Below the pieces are notes generated by a model, which was not told the origin of the DNA, searched no databases, and saw only the letters and a program-made list of their open reading frames with translations. The translations under genes were made by a program, and so were the position numbers. A stretch of 64,000 nucleotides of DNA from CADCVQ01 sp038260305. GTDB lineage: Bacteria > Actinomycetota > Thermoleophilia > Solirubrobacterales > Solirubrobacteraceae. Shown one piece after another: positions 8,301-16,388 of the stretch (positions within the stretch are counted from its first letter, which is position 1; the number at the start of each line of letters is the position of its first letter). Location: contig JBBSNY010000015.1 of the NCBI GenBank assembly GCA_038260305.1, positions 27,962 through 91,961 on the forward strand. Reading direction: 5' to 3'.

Positions 8301-9243
8301 CGTCGCCCCACAGCGAGCCGTACAGCGTGTCCGGCTCTCGCGGGTCGATGTCGATGTCGGTCGCGCCGTTGGCCTCCGATCCCGCGTCCTTGAGCAGGGT
8401 CCAAGTGACGCCACCGTCCCTGGACTCCCAGAAGCCGTAGCGCGAATGTGCTGTGGGCGTGACCCGGCGGATCCCGCCGCGGCCGCGCAGAACCGACGCG
8501 TAGAGGTGCGCGGTGTTGCGCGGGTCGACGACGAGGCCCGAGATCGAGACGCCCTGGAAGTAGTCGCCGGAGACGTGCGACCACGTCTGGCCGCCGTCCG
8601 TGGACTTGATGACGCCGTTGCCGAAATAGCTGTCGCCGGACAGCGCACCCTCGCCGGTGCCGGCGTAGATGACGCGGTCGTCGGAGGGTGCGATGGCGAT
8701 CTTGCCGATCGACAGCGAAGGCGAGTCGTCGCTGTGCGGCGACCACGTCTGCGTCACGGCGTCATAGAGCCAGATGCCGCCCTGCGCGGCGCCGAGGACG
8801 ATCTGCCCGTTGCTGGGCCGGATGGCGATTGCGCCGATGCGCCCGCTCACGGCGTTGAAGATCGGTGTGCTGCGCGTGACCTGCACGATCGGGTCAGGCC
8901 CGATCCCCGACCACGCGCCGTTGAACACCGACGGTCGCGGCACGGGTAGGCCGAACCGCAGCCGGCGCGCCTGGGCGTCGGCCTTCGCGCGCTCGGCGCC
9001 GGCCTGCTGCGTGCTGAGCGGCTGGTCGCCGGCCGTGCGACGCGTCTCGAAGTAGAAGTCGCGTCGCAGGAGTTCCGCCTCGGACTCCTCGTCGACCGGA
9101 AGTGGCTTCGCGCCCGGGATGAGCACCGGGGTATCGCCGTTCGGCGGCGGTGGATGGGCAGCGGCCGGCGCGGCCGCGAGCAGCCCGAACGCCAGCACGA
9201 TCGCCCACACACGCACCTGCAACCAGCGAGCGGTCCCGGACAT
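5371..9243 (-). CDS. Large secreted BNR-repeat (sialidase/VPS10-like beta-propeller) protein
   Basis: 1290 residues from the ATG at 9243, preceded by GGGGGAGC. A signal peptide (AIVLAFGLLAAAPAAAHP) leads into a long beta-propeller with many BNR/Asp-box-like units of the type STDGGQTWS, SRDGGVTWT and SSDGGTTWR (residues about 120-800). A DUF11-like adhesion domain follows (about 820-960, LTKTDGDIPVGSGSRIDYTI), then an Ig-like section and a C-terminal region reading LVDNDNDNPDV...GGGRLLMSGQDILDQ, resembling class I glutamine-amidotransferase-like domains of secreted peptidases. It is probably a surface or secreted carbohydrate- or protein-binding protein. No sialidase Arg triad was verified, so enzymatic activity is open. 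It forms a two-gene unit with the small secreted gene downstream. Confidence 0.85.
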   Translation of the reverse strand: MSGTARWLQVRVWAIVLAFGLLAAAPAAAHPPPPNGDTPVLIPGAKPLPVDEESEAELLRRDFYFETRRTAGDQPLSTQQAGAERAKADAQARRLRFGLPVPRPSVFNGAWSGIGPDPIVQVTRSTPIFNAVSGRIGAIAIRPSNGQIVLGAAQGGIWLYDAVTQTWSPHSDDSPSLSIGKIAIAPSDDRVIYAGTGEGALSGDSYFGNGVIKSTDGGQTWSHVSGDYFQGVSISGLVVDPRNTAHLYASVLRGRGGIRRVTPTAHSRYGFWESRDGGVTWTLLKDAGSEANGATDIDIDPREPDTLYGSLWGDAIYKSTDAGHTWSKIMNGLPAVDPVGQTRFSLGLSHPVGVAQAVLYAGFGWTDPAGNNHHARVFKSTNAGASWQLLPAGTGDDSVDDYCAEQCIYDNVIEVDQTNPNIVYVGGQFNYDIGSGGIFRSSDGGTTWRNLGWDQHPDFHAVAIDPAHTNRVVIGSDGGVWASDDRGGRPSASDPLSAVTWRDLNGSVDPDTAAVTGRTNLAISQFTSIANVPTVPARVWGGTQDNGTLRKSGSSPTWFDVASGDGGQVLVDPLDENYVFGTYFGISPYRYDDGGLFFYSNQSITNGLDLNDRAEFYVPWVMNQRNDQQLFLGTYRLYRTDNAKAASAGDVLWKPISGDLTSGCAGTAPNGARGCLLSAVGVGGGDAVYTGSDDGYVYLSTNAQTAENPTFKRLNNSLLPNRPVTQIAVDRSNYRIAYLAYAGFNAATPNQRGHVFATLDGGLSFRDITGNLPDSPVNSIILDPAYANTLYVGTDVGNFVTADGGRDWFPLGTGIPMSSTWQLDLDPSHRTLAAGTHGRGAFRLNDAVTAPALVLTKTDGDIPVGSGSRIDYTITLANIGNRDATGVTITDPLNGRMAFVSADHGGTILRRVVRWSGLTVPAGGEVSVHLSITIKPGGGNGPVVNDGVQATSAEGAVTTGSPVLTPIAPQNAVSVTPKTTTDGNKPGKSVLDKIHVRNLGYATDHFALSSSGGSFPVTFLDATCTNPQPTTPTVTAGQSVDVCVKTTIPSGATGTSTATVKAASVTTPKVSDSATIEIVAVTRATLLVDNDNDNPDVQSIYAAALTAAGKTFDTWDLGADTRLTQTFLNAHANVVWFTGNSYPAPIAPYEARLQGFLTGGGRLLMSGQDILDQAAGTSPFVHDYLHITWDGSEAQNDKPTDAVHGVSSSPVSHGIGSVALDHDVLSATFEDEITPNGGALTAFTDDGGEPDALTYAGTYKVAFLAFPLEAYGSAADKAALVGRVYTFFGP

Positions 9244-9379
9244 CTCAAGCTCCCCCTCGACCTGCGCTCGGTAGCCGGGCCCCTCCCGGCTGCAACGGAT
9301 ACACACTCACCCACTTCCTGCGGCCGTTGTCAAGGGGACGGGCGATGATGCCTGGTCTGAACTGAAAGAGGTGGAGTCG

Positions 9380-9831
9380 ATGGCAAACGCGACCGTCAGG
9401 CTGGCGAGGCTCACCGACGTCGATCGGATGACCTCGATGTACGAGTGGCTCTTCGCGCCTCCCGGCTCGCGTCCGCCCCGCTGGGATCCAGATCGTGCGA
9501 CAGCGGTGCTGCGGCGCGCGCTGTCGTCGGACTCGGTCCTCGTGCACGTGGCGACCGTGCAAGGTGACTACGTCGGCTTCTGCACGGCCTACGACGACAT
9601 CGAATCGGTGCGCTTCGGCCGTCGCGTCTGGGTCGAGGATCTCGCTGTTCACCCGGAGCAGCGATCGCGCCGGATCGGCAAGCAACTGCTCGACGAAGCC
9701 AGGCGATGGGCGCAGGCCCGTGGTGCAACGCGCCTGCAGCTCGATTCGTCGGACGCCCGGACGGATGTCACCACTTCTATGAACGTGAGCGCCCAGACTG
9801 GCGCTCGGCCTGCTTCGGCTGGTGGCTCTAG
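9380..9831 (+). pseudogene. GNAT N-acetyltransferase with a frameshift near its 3' end
   Basis: Starts at ATG 9380 behind AAAGAGGTGG. The first 128 or so codons give a normal GNAT fold with the acetyl-CoA loop VHPEQRSRRIGKQL. After DSSDARTD (about 9765) the frame runs on into unrelated sequence, while a neighbouring frame encodes the expected family ending (CHHFYERERPDW, then FGWWL and a TAG at 9829-9831). One base appears to be missing. Either the gene is freshly broken or there is a sequencing error; no other disruption is visible. Confidence 0.75.
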
Positions 9832-9912
9832 AGCTACGTCATGCTGTGCATCGACTGCTGAGGCCCGTCCGGGACGGCGCGGGCAAACGGGTACGCTGAA
9901 AGTGTCGATTGG

Positions 9913-11172
9913 ATGGGCGCGGGGATCTCCGAGACTCGGGTCCAGCCGGCTTGGAGACGGACCGTGCCCGGCGCCTCGCCGGAGAATCGTCGGGAAGCCC
10001 TCGCCCCTCGGGCGGGCGCCGTCGCCGACGATGCCCCGCACCGTGATGGCAGCGCGCGCGGCCGACTCGACGCCGCGGACGAGCGCGACGCGAGCGCCGA
10101 TGCTCGCGACGAGGCCGCGCTGTCGCGTGAGCGCCTCGCCGATGAGCGCAACCTCGCGCTCCAGCGCCTCGACGCCGCATCCCAGCGCCTCGACGACGCC
10201 GCCCGCGCGGCGACGAGCGCCCACGTCGGCACGCGGGCGACACGCCAGCGGACGCGAGCGTCACAGCGCCGCGCGCACGCCGCCGAGCAGCGCGAGCTCT
10301 CGGCCCGCGACCGCCGCGACGCGGCGCTCGACCGCGCGCACGCGGCCCGCGAGCGCCTCGACGCGCTGGTGGATCGCGAGATCCTCGCCGGAGAGCTGCA
10401 GCGCGAGCAAGGGCTTCGCCTGCAGGCGCTGCGCCACCAGCGCCACGCCGAGCAGCTCGCGCGGACGCTGCAGCGCAGCCTGTCTCCACCGCGCCTGCCG
10501 CAAATCCCCGGCCTCGACGTCGCCGTGCACTACGAGCCCTCGGCGCCGGAGGAGGTCGGCGGCGACTTCTACGATCTGTTCCCGCTGTCGGCCGCTCGCG
10601 CGGGCTTCTTTCTCGGCGACGTCTGCGGCAAGGGCCCCGCCGCGGCCGCCGTCACGTCGCTCGCGCGCTACACGATGCGCACGGCAGCGATGCTGCGCGA
10701 GACGCCCGACGCGATCCTCTCAGATCTCAACGCCGCGCTGCTCATGGAGGGCGCGAGGGCGATGCAGACCTGCACCGCGGTCTACGGGCAGCTCGACCTG
10801 GGCGTCGAGGATGCGCGGGTCACGCTCGCCGTCGGGGGCCATCCGCCGGCGCTCGTCGTCCGGGCGCGCGGCGCGGTGCAGAGCACGCCGGCACACGGCA
10901 CGCTGCTCGGCGCCGTCGGCGATCCGGCGTTCGTGACGTGCGAGCTGAGCCTCGATCCGGGCGACGCCATCGTCGTCTGCAGCGACGGTATCCACGACAT
11001 CGAGCTCGACGGGGTTCGCGTCGACGAGCAACGTGTGCTCGAGATCCTGTCGGGAACGCCGGGCGCCGATGCCCAGGCGCTCGTGGACCGCCTCGTCGAC
11101 GGGCTGCGAGCCGCCCGCCGCCCGTTGCGCGACGACGTCGCGATCATGGTCCTGCGCCGGACGCCCGCCTAG
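9913..11172 (+). CDS. SpoIIE/RsbU-type PP2C serine phosphatase with N-terminal coiled coil
   Basis: 419 residues. Residues 1-170 are Ala/Arg/Asp-rich, heptad-like and very probably coiled coil (repeats such as ADERDASADARDEA). Residues 180-419 are a SpoIIE-type PP2C domain with metal-binding stretches GGDFYD, GDVCGKG, VVCSDG and the terminal RDDVAIMVL. Such phosphatases usually act on anti-sigma-factor antagonists in partner-switching stress responses. No HATPase or STAS partner is nearby, so its target is unknown. No transmembrane segment or PAS/GAF sensor is visible; the coiled coil is the only input or dimerisation region. Confidence 0.88.
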   Translation: MGAGISETRVQPAWRRTVPGASPENRREALAPRAGAVADDAPHRDGSARGRLDAADERDASADARDEAALSRERLADERNLALQRLDAASQRLDDAARAATSAHVGTRATRQRTRASQRRAHAAEQRELSARDRRDAALDRAHAARERLDALVDREILAGELQREQGLRLQALRHQRHAEQLARTLQRSLSPPRLPQIPGLDVAVHYEPSAPEEVGGDFYDLFPLSAARAGFFLGDVCGKGPAAAAVTSLARYTMRTAAMLRETPDAILSDLNAALLMEGARAMQTCTAVYGQLDLGVEDARVTLAVGGHPPALVVRARGAVQSTPAHGTLLGAVGDPAFVTCELSLDPGDAIVVCSDGIHDIELDGVRVDEQRVLEILSGTPGADAQALVDRLVDGLRAARRPLRDDVAIMVLRRTPA

Positions 11173-11304
11173 CGTCCGGTCGCAGCCTGCCACGAGCGGG
11201 GCGCTCTGGATGCTGCTTGCGCTCCTGATGGGCGCCTACCGCATCACCCGCCGCGAGGTCGCCGCGTGACGCCCGCGACGCGCATCTTGCGGGAAGATCG
11301 CGTC

Positions 11305-11970
11305 ATGCACACGTTCATCCTCATCCCCGGTGCCGGCGGGGCGGCGTGGTACTGGAGCCGCGTCGCCGAGCGGCTGCGCGCCGCCGGCCACGAGGCGATC
11401 GCCGTCGATCTGCCGGGCGACGACGAGGACGCCGACCTGAACGCGTACGCCCAGCTCGTCGTCGACGCGGTCGGCGACCGCGACGACGTCGGCCTCGTCG
11501 CGCAGTCGCTCGGCGGCTTCACGGCTGCAGCGGCGCTCGAGCGAGTGGCGGCGACGTCGCTTCACTTCGTCAACGCGATGATCCCCGTCGCTGGGGAGCG
11601 GGCCGGGCAGTGGTGGGCGAACACCCGCGCGCTGGACGCCCGCATGGCCGCGGCGCGCGCCGGCGGCTACGGGGAGTTCGACCTGCAGACGTACTTCCTG
11701 CACGATGTCGCGCCCGAAGTCGCCGCCGAGGGCGAGCCCCACCAGCGCCCCGAGGCAGGCGCGGTGTTCGAGTCGGTGTGCGACTTCAGCGGCTGGCCCG
11801 CGATCCCGACCCGCGTCCTGTGCGGCGCCGACGACCGCTTCTTCCCGCTCGAGTTCCAGCGCACCGTCGCCCGCGAGCGGATCGGCATCGAGCCCGACGT
11901 CCTGCCCGGAGGCCATCTCATGGCGCTCTCGCAGCCCGACCTCGTCGCCGACTACCTGCTCGGGCGCTGA
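11305..11970 (+). CDS. Alpha/beta hydrolase
   Basis: 221 residues from the ATG at 11305, with GGGAAGA nine bases upstream. The N-terminal oxyanion region is IPGAGGAAWYW, the nucleophile elbow is AQSLGGF (Ser), the acid is in GADDRFFP and the catalytic His is in GGHLMAL. Length and motifs match small esterase-like hydrolases of the pyrethroid-hydrolase/methylesterase type. The substrate is unknown. The gene stands alone between the phosphatase gene and a hypothetical gene. Confidence 0.85.
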   Translation: MHTFILIPGAGGAAWYWSRVAERLRAAGHEAIAVDLPGDDEDADLNAYAQLVVDAVGDRDDVGLVAQSLGGFTAAAALERVAATSLHFVNAMIPVAGERAGQWWANTRALDARMAAARAGGYGEFDLQTYFLHDVAPEVAAEGEPHQRPEAGAVFESVCDFSGWPAIPTRVLCGADDRFFPLEFQRTVARERIGIEPDVLPGGHLMALSQPDLVADYLLGR

Positions 11971-12122
11971 CGCCGCCGGCGGCGCGGCGGGCGGCCGGCG
12001 CTCATAGTTGAACGCTCACGGGTCTTAGGTGCGAACCTAATTTCTTCCGAAATCGCTGGACAGCCGAGGGTCGCGGCCTCACCATGTCGACTTCGCAGTC
12101 CTCCCGAACGTCAGGGGCACGC

Positions 12123-12539
12123 ATGGCTGTGCAATGCCAGGGAACCAGTGTCTTCGAGTTCGTCCACGATGACACGACGATCACGTACACGCCCGGCGAG
12201 TTCGGCGGCGAGCCGCGGCTGACCTACAGCGGTCCGATGGGTCGCCACAACTTCCGCGGTGAGGAGATCCGGGCGCACGAGAGCGCGCGCGGGCTCGAGG
12301 TCAGTGTCTCGCTGGACCGCGTCTCGCACCTGCGTATGAACACGCTCACGCTGTTCGTGCCCGATCTCGAGCTCGACGGGAGCACCGAGCGCAGCTTCCA
12401 CACGGTCGGGATCCACGCGACGCACCGTCGCACGCTCACTGGTGGCACCGGGGCGACGCTGAGCTCGCAGCCGCTCGAGTTCGACGGCCTGGCGCGGCTC
12501 GTCGAGTTCCGCGCCGCCGAGGCGCCGCAGCTGCTGTAG
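12123..12539 (+). CDS. Hypothetical protein, beta-rich
   Basis: 138 residues from the ATG at 12123, which has CAGGGG five bases upstream. An in-frame ATG 39 bp earlier (12084) is possible but has no well-placed ribosome site. Alternating polar and hydrophobic residues (FEFVHDDTTITYT, LTLFVPDLEL) suggest a small beta barrel. No signal peptide, cysteine cluster or known motif is seen, and no function can be given. It stands alone, with a separately transcribed minus-strand gene downstream. Confidence 0.6.
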   Translation: MAVQCQGTSVFEFVHDDTTITYTPGEFGGEPRLTYSGPMGRHNFRGEEIRAHESARGLEVSVSLDRVSHLRMNTLTLFVPDLELDGSTERSFHTVGIHATHRRTLTGGTGATLSSQPLEFDGLARLVEFRAAEAPQLL

Positions 12540-12589
12540 GCCGACCGCCGGTCCCGCGCGAGCGGGGGCGGTGTCGGCACGATGCGCAT

Positions 12590-12832
12590 CTACCAGGCCT
12601 GGGCGCCGTGGCAGTGCGGGCACTGCACGGAGGTCGACACGGGGGCCTCGAAGAGAAAGCCGCAACCGCAGGAGTAGCAGGCGCGATCGTCGGGCCCACC
12701 GGCGTCGCGCATACGGCGCTCCGCGGGGTGCATCGGCTCCGGCAGCGGCCGCGGTCGCGGGACGATGTGCAGCCGGCGTCCGGCGGCGGTCGGACGGGGT
12801 GCTGTGGCGAGCTTGACGGTCATCGAGGTCAT
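12590..12832 (-). CDS. Small zinc-ribbon protein
   Basis: About 80 residues. The C-terminal half carries CYSCGCGF and CPHCHG, giving two knuckles of a small zinc ribbon. The N-terminal half is Pro/Arg-rich and low complexity. The start is uncertain: ATGs at 12832 and 12823 are both possible and neither has a good ribosome site. It is convergent with the preceding hypothetical gene and divergent from ccmE. The function is unknown; such ribbons often bind nucleic acid or act as small regulators. Confidence 0.5.
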   Translation of the reverse strand: MTSMTVKLATAPRPTAAGRRLHIVPRPRPLPEPMHPAERRMRDAGGPDDRACYSCGCGFLFEAPVSTSVQCPHCHGAQAW

Positions 12833-13021
12833 GGGTCTATCGACAAGGACTCCTCGCAGCCCCAAAGGTTTCTGTTGCAACGGACATTTCCTGCCTCACG
12901 CCTGGAGCTGGCGCGCCGCCGATGCTGAGCTGGCGCGTCGCCGGGGGCTGAGCTGGCGCTCGGCGGCCCACCTGGGAGGACCGGCTTTCACGAGCGGCCC
13001 GACTGCGATACTTGACCGTCG

Positions 13022-13432
13022 ATGCAGCCCGCCCGCAAACGCAGGATCCGCCTCGTCGTCTCGCTGAGTGCCGCCGTGATGCTCGCCGTCGCGCTCGTCT
13101 TCACGAGCATCAACGCGTCCAGCGAGGCCGTTTCGCCGAGCCAGCTCGCAACCGCGCACGCCGGCGTCTCCTACCAGCTCACCGGCAAGGTCCAGGACGG
13201 CACGCTGCGCAAGACCACCGACGGCATCGACTTCCGCGTCAAGGACCGCAACGGCAGCGCATCGGTACCGGTCTCTTACACGGGCGTCGTGTCCGACGCG
13301 TTCCGCGAGGGCAGGGAGGTCATCGTCAACGTCCGCAAGGAGGGCTCGACGTTCGTCGGCGAGCGCGACTCGCTCGTGACGAAGTGCCCCTCGAAGTTCG
13401 TCGAGGACGCCACGCAGAACCAGAAGAGCTGA
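13022..13432 (+). CDS. ccmE: Cytochrome c maturation heme chaperone CcmE
   Basis: 136 residues. One N-terminal signal anchor (residues about 10-30) is followed by an exported OB-fold domain (VSYQLTGKVQDGTL...IDFRVKDRNGSASVPVSYTG) as in CcmE. The heme-attachment position is CPSKF (C122, F126) instead of the HxxxY seen in proteobacteria, so this belongs to the Cys-type CcmE variants. It carries heme from the CcmABC complex to CcmF. Directly upstream of ccmF (4-bp gap), clearly one operon. Confidence 0.88.
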   Translation: MQPARKRRIRLVVSLSAAVMLAVALVFTSINASSEAVSPSQLATAHAGVSYQLTGKVQDGTLRKTTDGIDFRVKDRNGSASVPVSYTGVVSDAFREGREVIVNVRKEGSTFVGERDSLVTKCPSKFVEDATQNQKS

Positions 13433-13436
13433 GTCC

Positions 13437-15665
13437 GTGGCCATCGTAGGCCGCGCGCTTCTGATCCTCGTCCTCGTCGTCGCCGCGTACGGGATCTGCG
13501 CCTCCATCTACGGCGCCCGCCGCGCCAAGCCGGAGTTCGTCGTCTCGGGCCGGCGCTCGGTGTACGCGATCGCCGCGCTGTGCAGCGGCGCGTTCTTCAT
13601 CCTCGAGCTCGCGTTCCTGCGCTCGGATTTCAGCTTCGCGACGGTCGCCAGCCACTCGTCGACGACGACGCCGACGTTCTACCGCGCCGCCGCCGCGTGG
13701 TCCTCGCAGGAGGGCTCGCTGCTGTTGTGGGTCTGGCTGCTGTCGCTGTGGTCGAGCCTCGTGCTGTTCCTGACGCGCAAGCAGCTGCGCCGCGTCGCGC
13801 CGTACGCGACCGCGATCCTGCTCGGCTTCGCGGCGTTCTTCGCGTCGCTGCTCGTCTTCTCGGTGACGCCGTTCGGGGTGCTCGCGAGCGTGCCGCCGGA
13901 GGGCAACGGGCTGAACCCGCTGCTGCGCCACCCGAGCATGATGATCCACCCGCCGATGCTCTACTCGGGTTACACGCTGTTCGCGATCCCGTTCGCGTTC
14001 GCGATCGGCGCGCTCATCACCCGCCAGGTCGATGCCGCGGACTGGATCCGGGCGACGCGCCGCTTCGCGCTCGCCGCGTGGTTCTTCCTCGGAATCGGGA
14101 TCCTGCTCGGAGCCCGCTGGTCCTACACCGAGCTTGGCTGGGGCGGCTACTGGGCCTGGGATCCGGTCGAGAACGCGTCGCTCTTGCCGTGGCTGACCGG
14201 CACCGCGTTCCTGCACTCGATCATGATCCAGGAGAAGCGCGGGATGTTGAAGATCTGGAACATCTCGCTCGTCCTGACGACCGGCATCCTGTCGATCCTC
14301 GGCACGTTCCTCGTGCGCTCGGGGATCCTCGACTCGATCCACGCGTTCGGCGCCTCGACGCTCGGGGTGCCGTTCGTCGCGCTCATCAGCGCGATGATCA
14401 TCGCCTCGATCGGCCTTGTCGTGTGGCGTCGTCAGGCGCTGCGCTCGGACAACCGCCTCGACTCGATGCTGTCGCGTGAGGCGATCTTCCTCGCGAACAA
14501 CCTCGTCCTCGTCGCGATGGCCTTCGTCGTCTTCTGGGGGACCTTCTGGCCGCTCATCGCGGAGGCGCTGACCGGCAATCGCCGCGCGCTCGGCCCGCCT
14601 TGGTTCGACAAGTACACCGTGCCGCTCGCGCTCGTGCTCGTGCTCCTGAGCGGGATCGGGCCCGTCATCGCGTGGCGCAAGGCGACGGCGTCCAATGCGC
14701 GCCGCAACTTCCTCGTGCCGGCCGGCCTGGCGATCGGCCTCGGCGTCGTGCTTGCCGTGCTCGGCGTGGGGTCGCGGCCGCTGGCGTTCGCGATGTTCGT
14801 CGTCGGGGCGTTCGTCGTCGCGAGCGTCGGGCAGGAGTTCTGGCGTGGGGTGGGGGTCCGCCGCCGGATGAGCGGCGAGGCACCGCTCGCCGCGCTGTTG
14901 TCGCTCGTCGGACGCAACCGCCGCCGCTACGGCGGCTACATCGTGCATGTCGGCATGGCCGCGCTGTTCATCGGCGTCGCGGCGTCGACGGCGTTCAACG
15001 ACGCCCGCGACGTCGTCATGAAGCCGGGGCAGACGGCGAAGGTCGGCAACACCGTCTTCACGTACGTCAGGCCGACGTCGCGGATCTCGACGACGAGCGA
15101 CGGGCGCCTGGAGAAGATCTCCTTCGGATCCGTCGTCGCGGTGCGCCGCGACGGCAAGCTCGTGACGACACTGCATCCCGAGCGCAGCTACTTCCCCTCG
15201 CGCGACCTGAGCCTCGGCCCGATCAGTCGCTTCCTCGGCGGCGAGGCGACGAGTGAGGTCGGCCTGCGGGCAGGGCTGCGCGGCGACATCTGGGCGGCGA
15301 TGACGCCCGACAAGGCTGCGCTGCAGCCCGAGATCGACCAGGGCGACAAGGTCTTCGCGGCGGCGCAGGGCAAGATCCCGGCGAAGGTCGAGGCACAGCT
15401 GCTCGGCCAGGCGCTGCGCGGGCTCGCCAATCGCTACGTGACGAACCCGCCGCCCGCGACGTTCCGGCTCATCACGTCGCCGCTCGTGACGTGGATCTGG
15501 CTCGGCGCGATCATCGTCTTCCTCGGCGGGCTGATCGCGATCTGGCCCGGCGAGCGCGATCCGCTGCGCCGCCGCGCGCAGGCGAAGTACGCCGCGCGCC
15601 TCGCGAAGGAGCTCGGGCGCGCGGCCGGGCACAGCACCGGGGCGCCGGCCACCGACGCCCCGTAG
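13437..15665 (+). CDS. ccmF: Cytochrome c heme lyase subunit CcmF
   Basis: 742 residues with about 14-15 transmembrane segments. The WWD-type heme-handling motif WGGYWAWDPVENASLLPWL lies near residues 238-256, and conserved His-bearing loops include HPSMMIHPPMLYSGY. A large exported loop precedes the last helix (residues about 540-690). CcmF joins heme from CcmE to apocytochrome c. GTG start at 13437, four bases after ccmE. The small membrane gene downstream is probably the truncated CcmI-like partner. ccmA-D are not in this window. Confidence 0.95.
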   Translation: MAIVGRALLILVLVVAAYGICASIYGARRAKPEFVVSGRRSVYAIAALCSGAFFILELAFLRSDFSFATVASHSSTTTPTFYRAAAAWSSQEGSLLLWVWLLSLWSSLVLFLTRKQLRRVAPYATAILLGFAAFFASLLVFSVTPFGVLASVPPEGNGLNPLLRHPSMMIHPPMLYSGYTLFAIPFAFAIGALITRQVDAADWIRATRRFALAAWFFLGIGILLGARWSYTELGWGGYWAWDPVENASLLPWLTGTAFLHSIMIQEKRGMLKIWNISLVLTTGILSILGTFLVRSGILDSIHAFGASTLGVPFVALISAMIIASIGLVVWRRQALRSDNRLDSMLSREAIFLANNLVLVAMAFVVFWGTFWPLIAEALTGNRRALGPPWFDKYTVPLALVLVLLSGIGPVIAWRKATASNARRNFLVPAGLAIGLGVVLAVLGVGSRPLAFAMFVVGAFVVASVGQEFWRGVGVRRRMSGEAPLAALLSLVGRNRRRYGGYIVHVGMAALFIGVAASTAFNDARDVVMKPGQTAKVGNTVFTYVRPTSRISTTSDGRLEKISFGSVVAVRRDGKLVTTLHPERSYFPSRDLSLGPISRFLGGEATSEVGLRAGLRGDIWAAMTPDKAALQPEIDQGDKVFAAAQGKIPAKVEAQLLGQALRGLANRYVTNPPPATFRLITSPLVTWIWLGAIIVFLGGLIAIWPGERDPLRRRAQAKYAARLAKELGRAAGHSTGAPATDAP

Positions 15666-15671
15666 CCGCTC

Positions 15672-15950
15672 GTGGACGTCGTTGCCCTGCTCGTCATCGT
15701 CGCGATCATCGCCGCCGTCGCGGCGATCGTGTCCGCGCCGTTGCGCAAGCGCGCGATCGACACGCGCGACGATCGCGGCGACCGGCTCGAGGAGCTCGAG
15801 GCACGCAAGCAGGCAAAGTACCGCGAGATCCGCGACGCCGAGATGGACTTCGAGACCGGCAAGCTGTCCGAGCGCGACCACCGCCTGCTCGACCGCCAGC
15901 TACGCGCCGAGGCGATGGACGTCCTGCGGGCGATCGACGAGGAGGGCTGA
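15672..15950 (+). CDS. Small membrane protein, CcmI N-terminus-like
   Basis: 92 residues. One N-terminal transmembrane helix (VVALLVIVAIIAAVAAIVSAPL) is followed by a charged helical tail with the pattern ELEARKQAKYREIRDAEMDFETGKLSERDHR. This resembles the membrane end and first helix of CcmI/CycH proteins, without the TPR region. Six bases separate it from ccmF, so it is the last gene of the ccmE-ccmF operon. It may anchor or assist the heme lyase; that role is inferred from position and pattern. Confidence 0.65.
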   Translation: MDVVALLVIVAIIAAVAAIVSAPLRKRAIDTRDDRGDRLEELEARKQAKYREIRDAEMDFETGKLSERDHRLLDRQLRAEAMDVLRAIDEEG

Positions 15951-16038
15951 AGCCCGTCGCGGCTTGGGCGGCGGATGCCGCGGTGTGCCCGACGGCGGCG
16001 GACGCGTCCTTCGTGCGCGTCGGCGGGGCGCGGGCCTG

Positions 16039-16050
16039 TACCCTGACGGC
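16039..16050 (+). promoter_or_regulatory. Candidate -10 for leaderless secG transcript
   Basis: TACCCT at 16039-16044 lies seven bases before the secG ATG and no ribosome-binding site is visible, so transcription could begin at or next to the start codon. No good -35 is seen. Confidence 0.35.
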
Positions 16051-16275
16051 ATGGCAAACATCCTGTCCGTCGTCCAGGTCGGCCTGGCGATCGCCGTGAT
16101 CTTCCTCGTGCTCATGCACTCGGGCAAGGACGCCGGCCTGTCCGGCGCCTTCGGCGTCGGCACCGGAGCGGGGCCCTTCGGTGGCGGCTCGCTCGTCGAG
16201 CGCAACCTGAACCGCTGGACCATCGGCTTCGCGCTCGCGTTCATCGCGAACACGATCATCCTGCTCAAGCTCTGA
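16051..16275 (+). CDS. secG: Protein translocase subunit SecG
   Basis: 74 residues with two transmembrane helices (residues 4-22 and 52-72). Between them is the conserved glycine-rich loop after LMHSGKDAGLSGAFG. It matches SecG of the SecYEG channel in length and layout. The ATG at 16051 is the only start giving a normal SecG; the same frame is open upstream but that stretch is not coding. The next gene is convergent. Confidence 0.93.
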   Translation: MANILSVVQVGLAIAVIFLVLMHSGKDAGLSGAFGVGTGAGPFGGGSLVERNLNRWTIGFALAFIANTIILLKL

Positions 16276-16388
16276 TCTGAGCCGCCGCTCGTCGCCGCGA
16301 GCGGGCGCCCGCAGGATCCGGTCGTGAGCTCGCCCGACGTCGTCGCCCTCGCCGACGACGCCATCGCCCTCCTGGACGGGGTGACGGG

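Noticed and set aside
13326..15881. An 851-codon minus-strand frame across ccmF
   Set aside because: It is the antisense shadow of ccmE-ccmF: very Arg/Asp/Glu-rich with no domain, while the plus strand encodes a clear CcmF.
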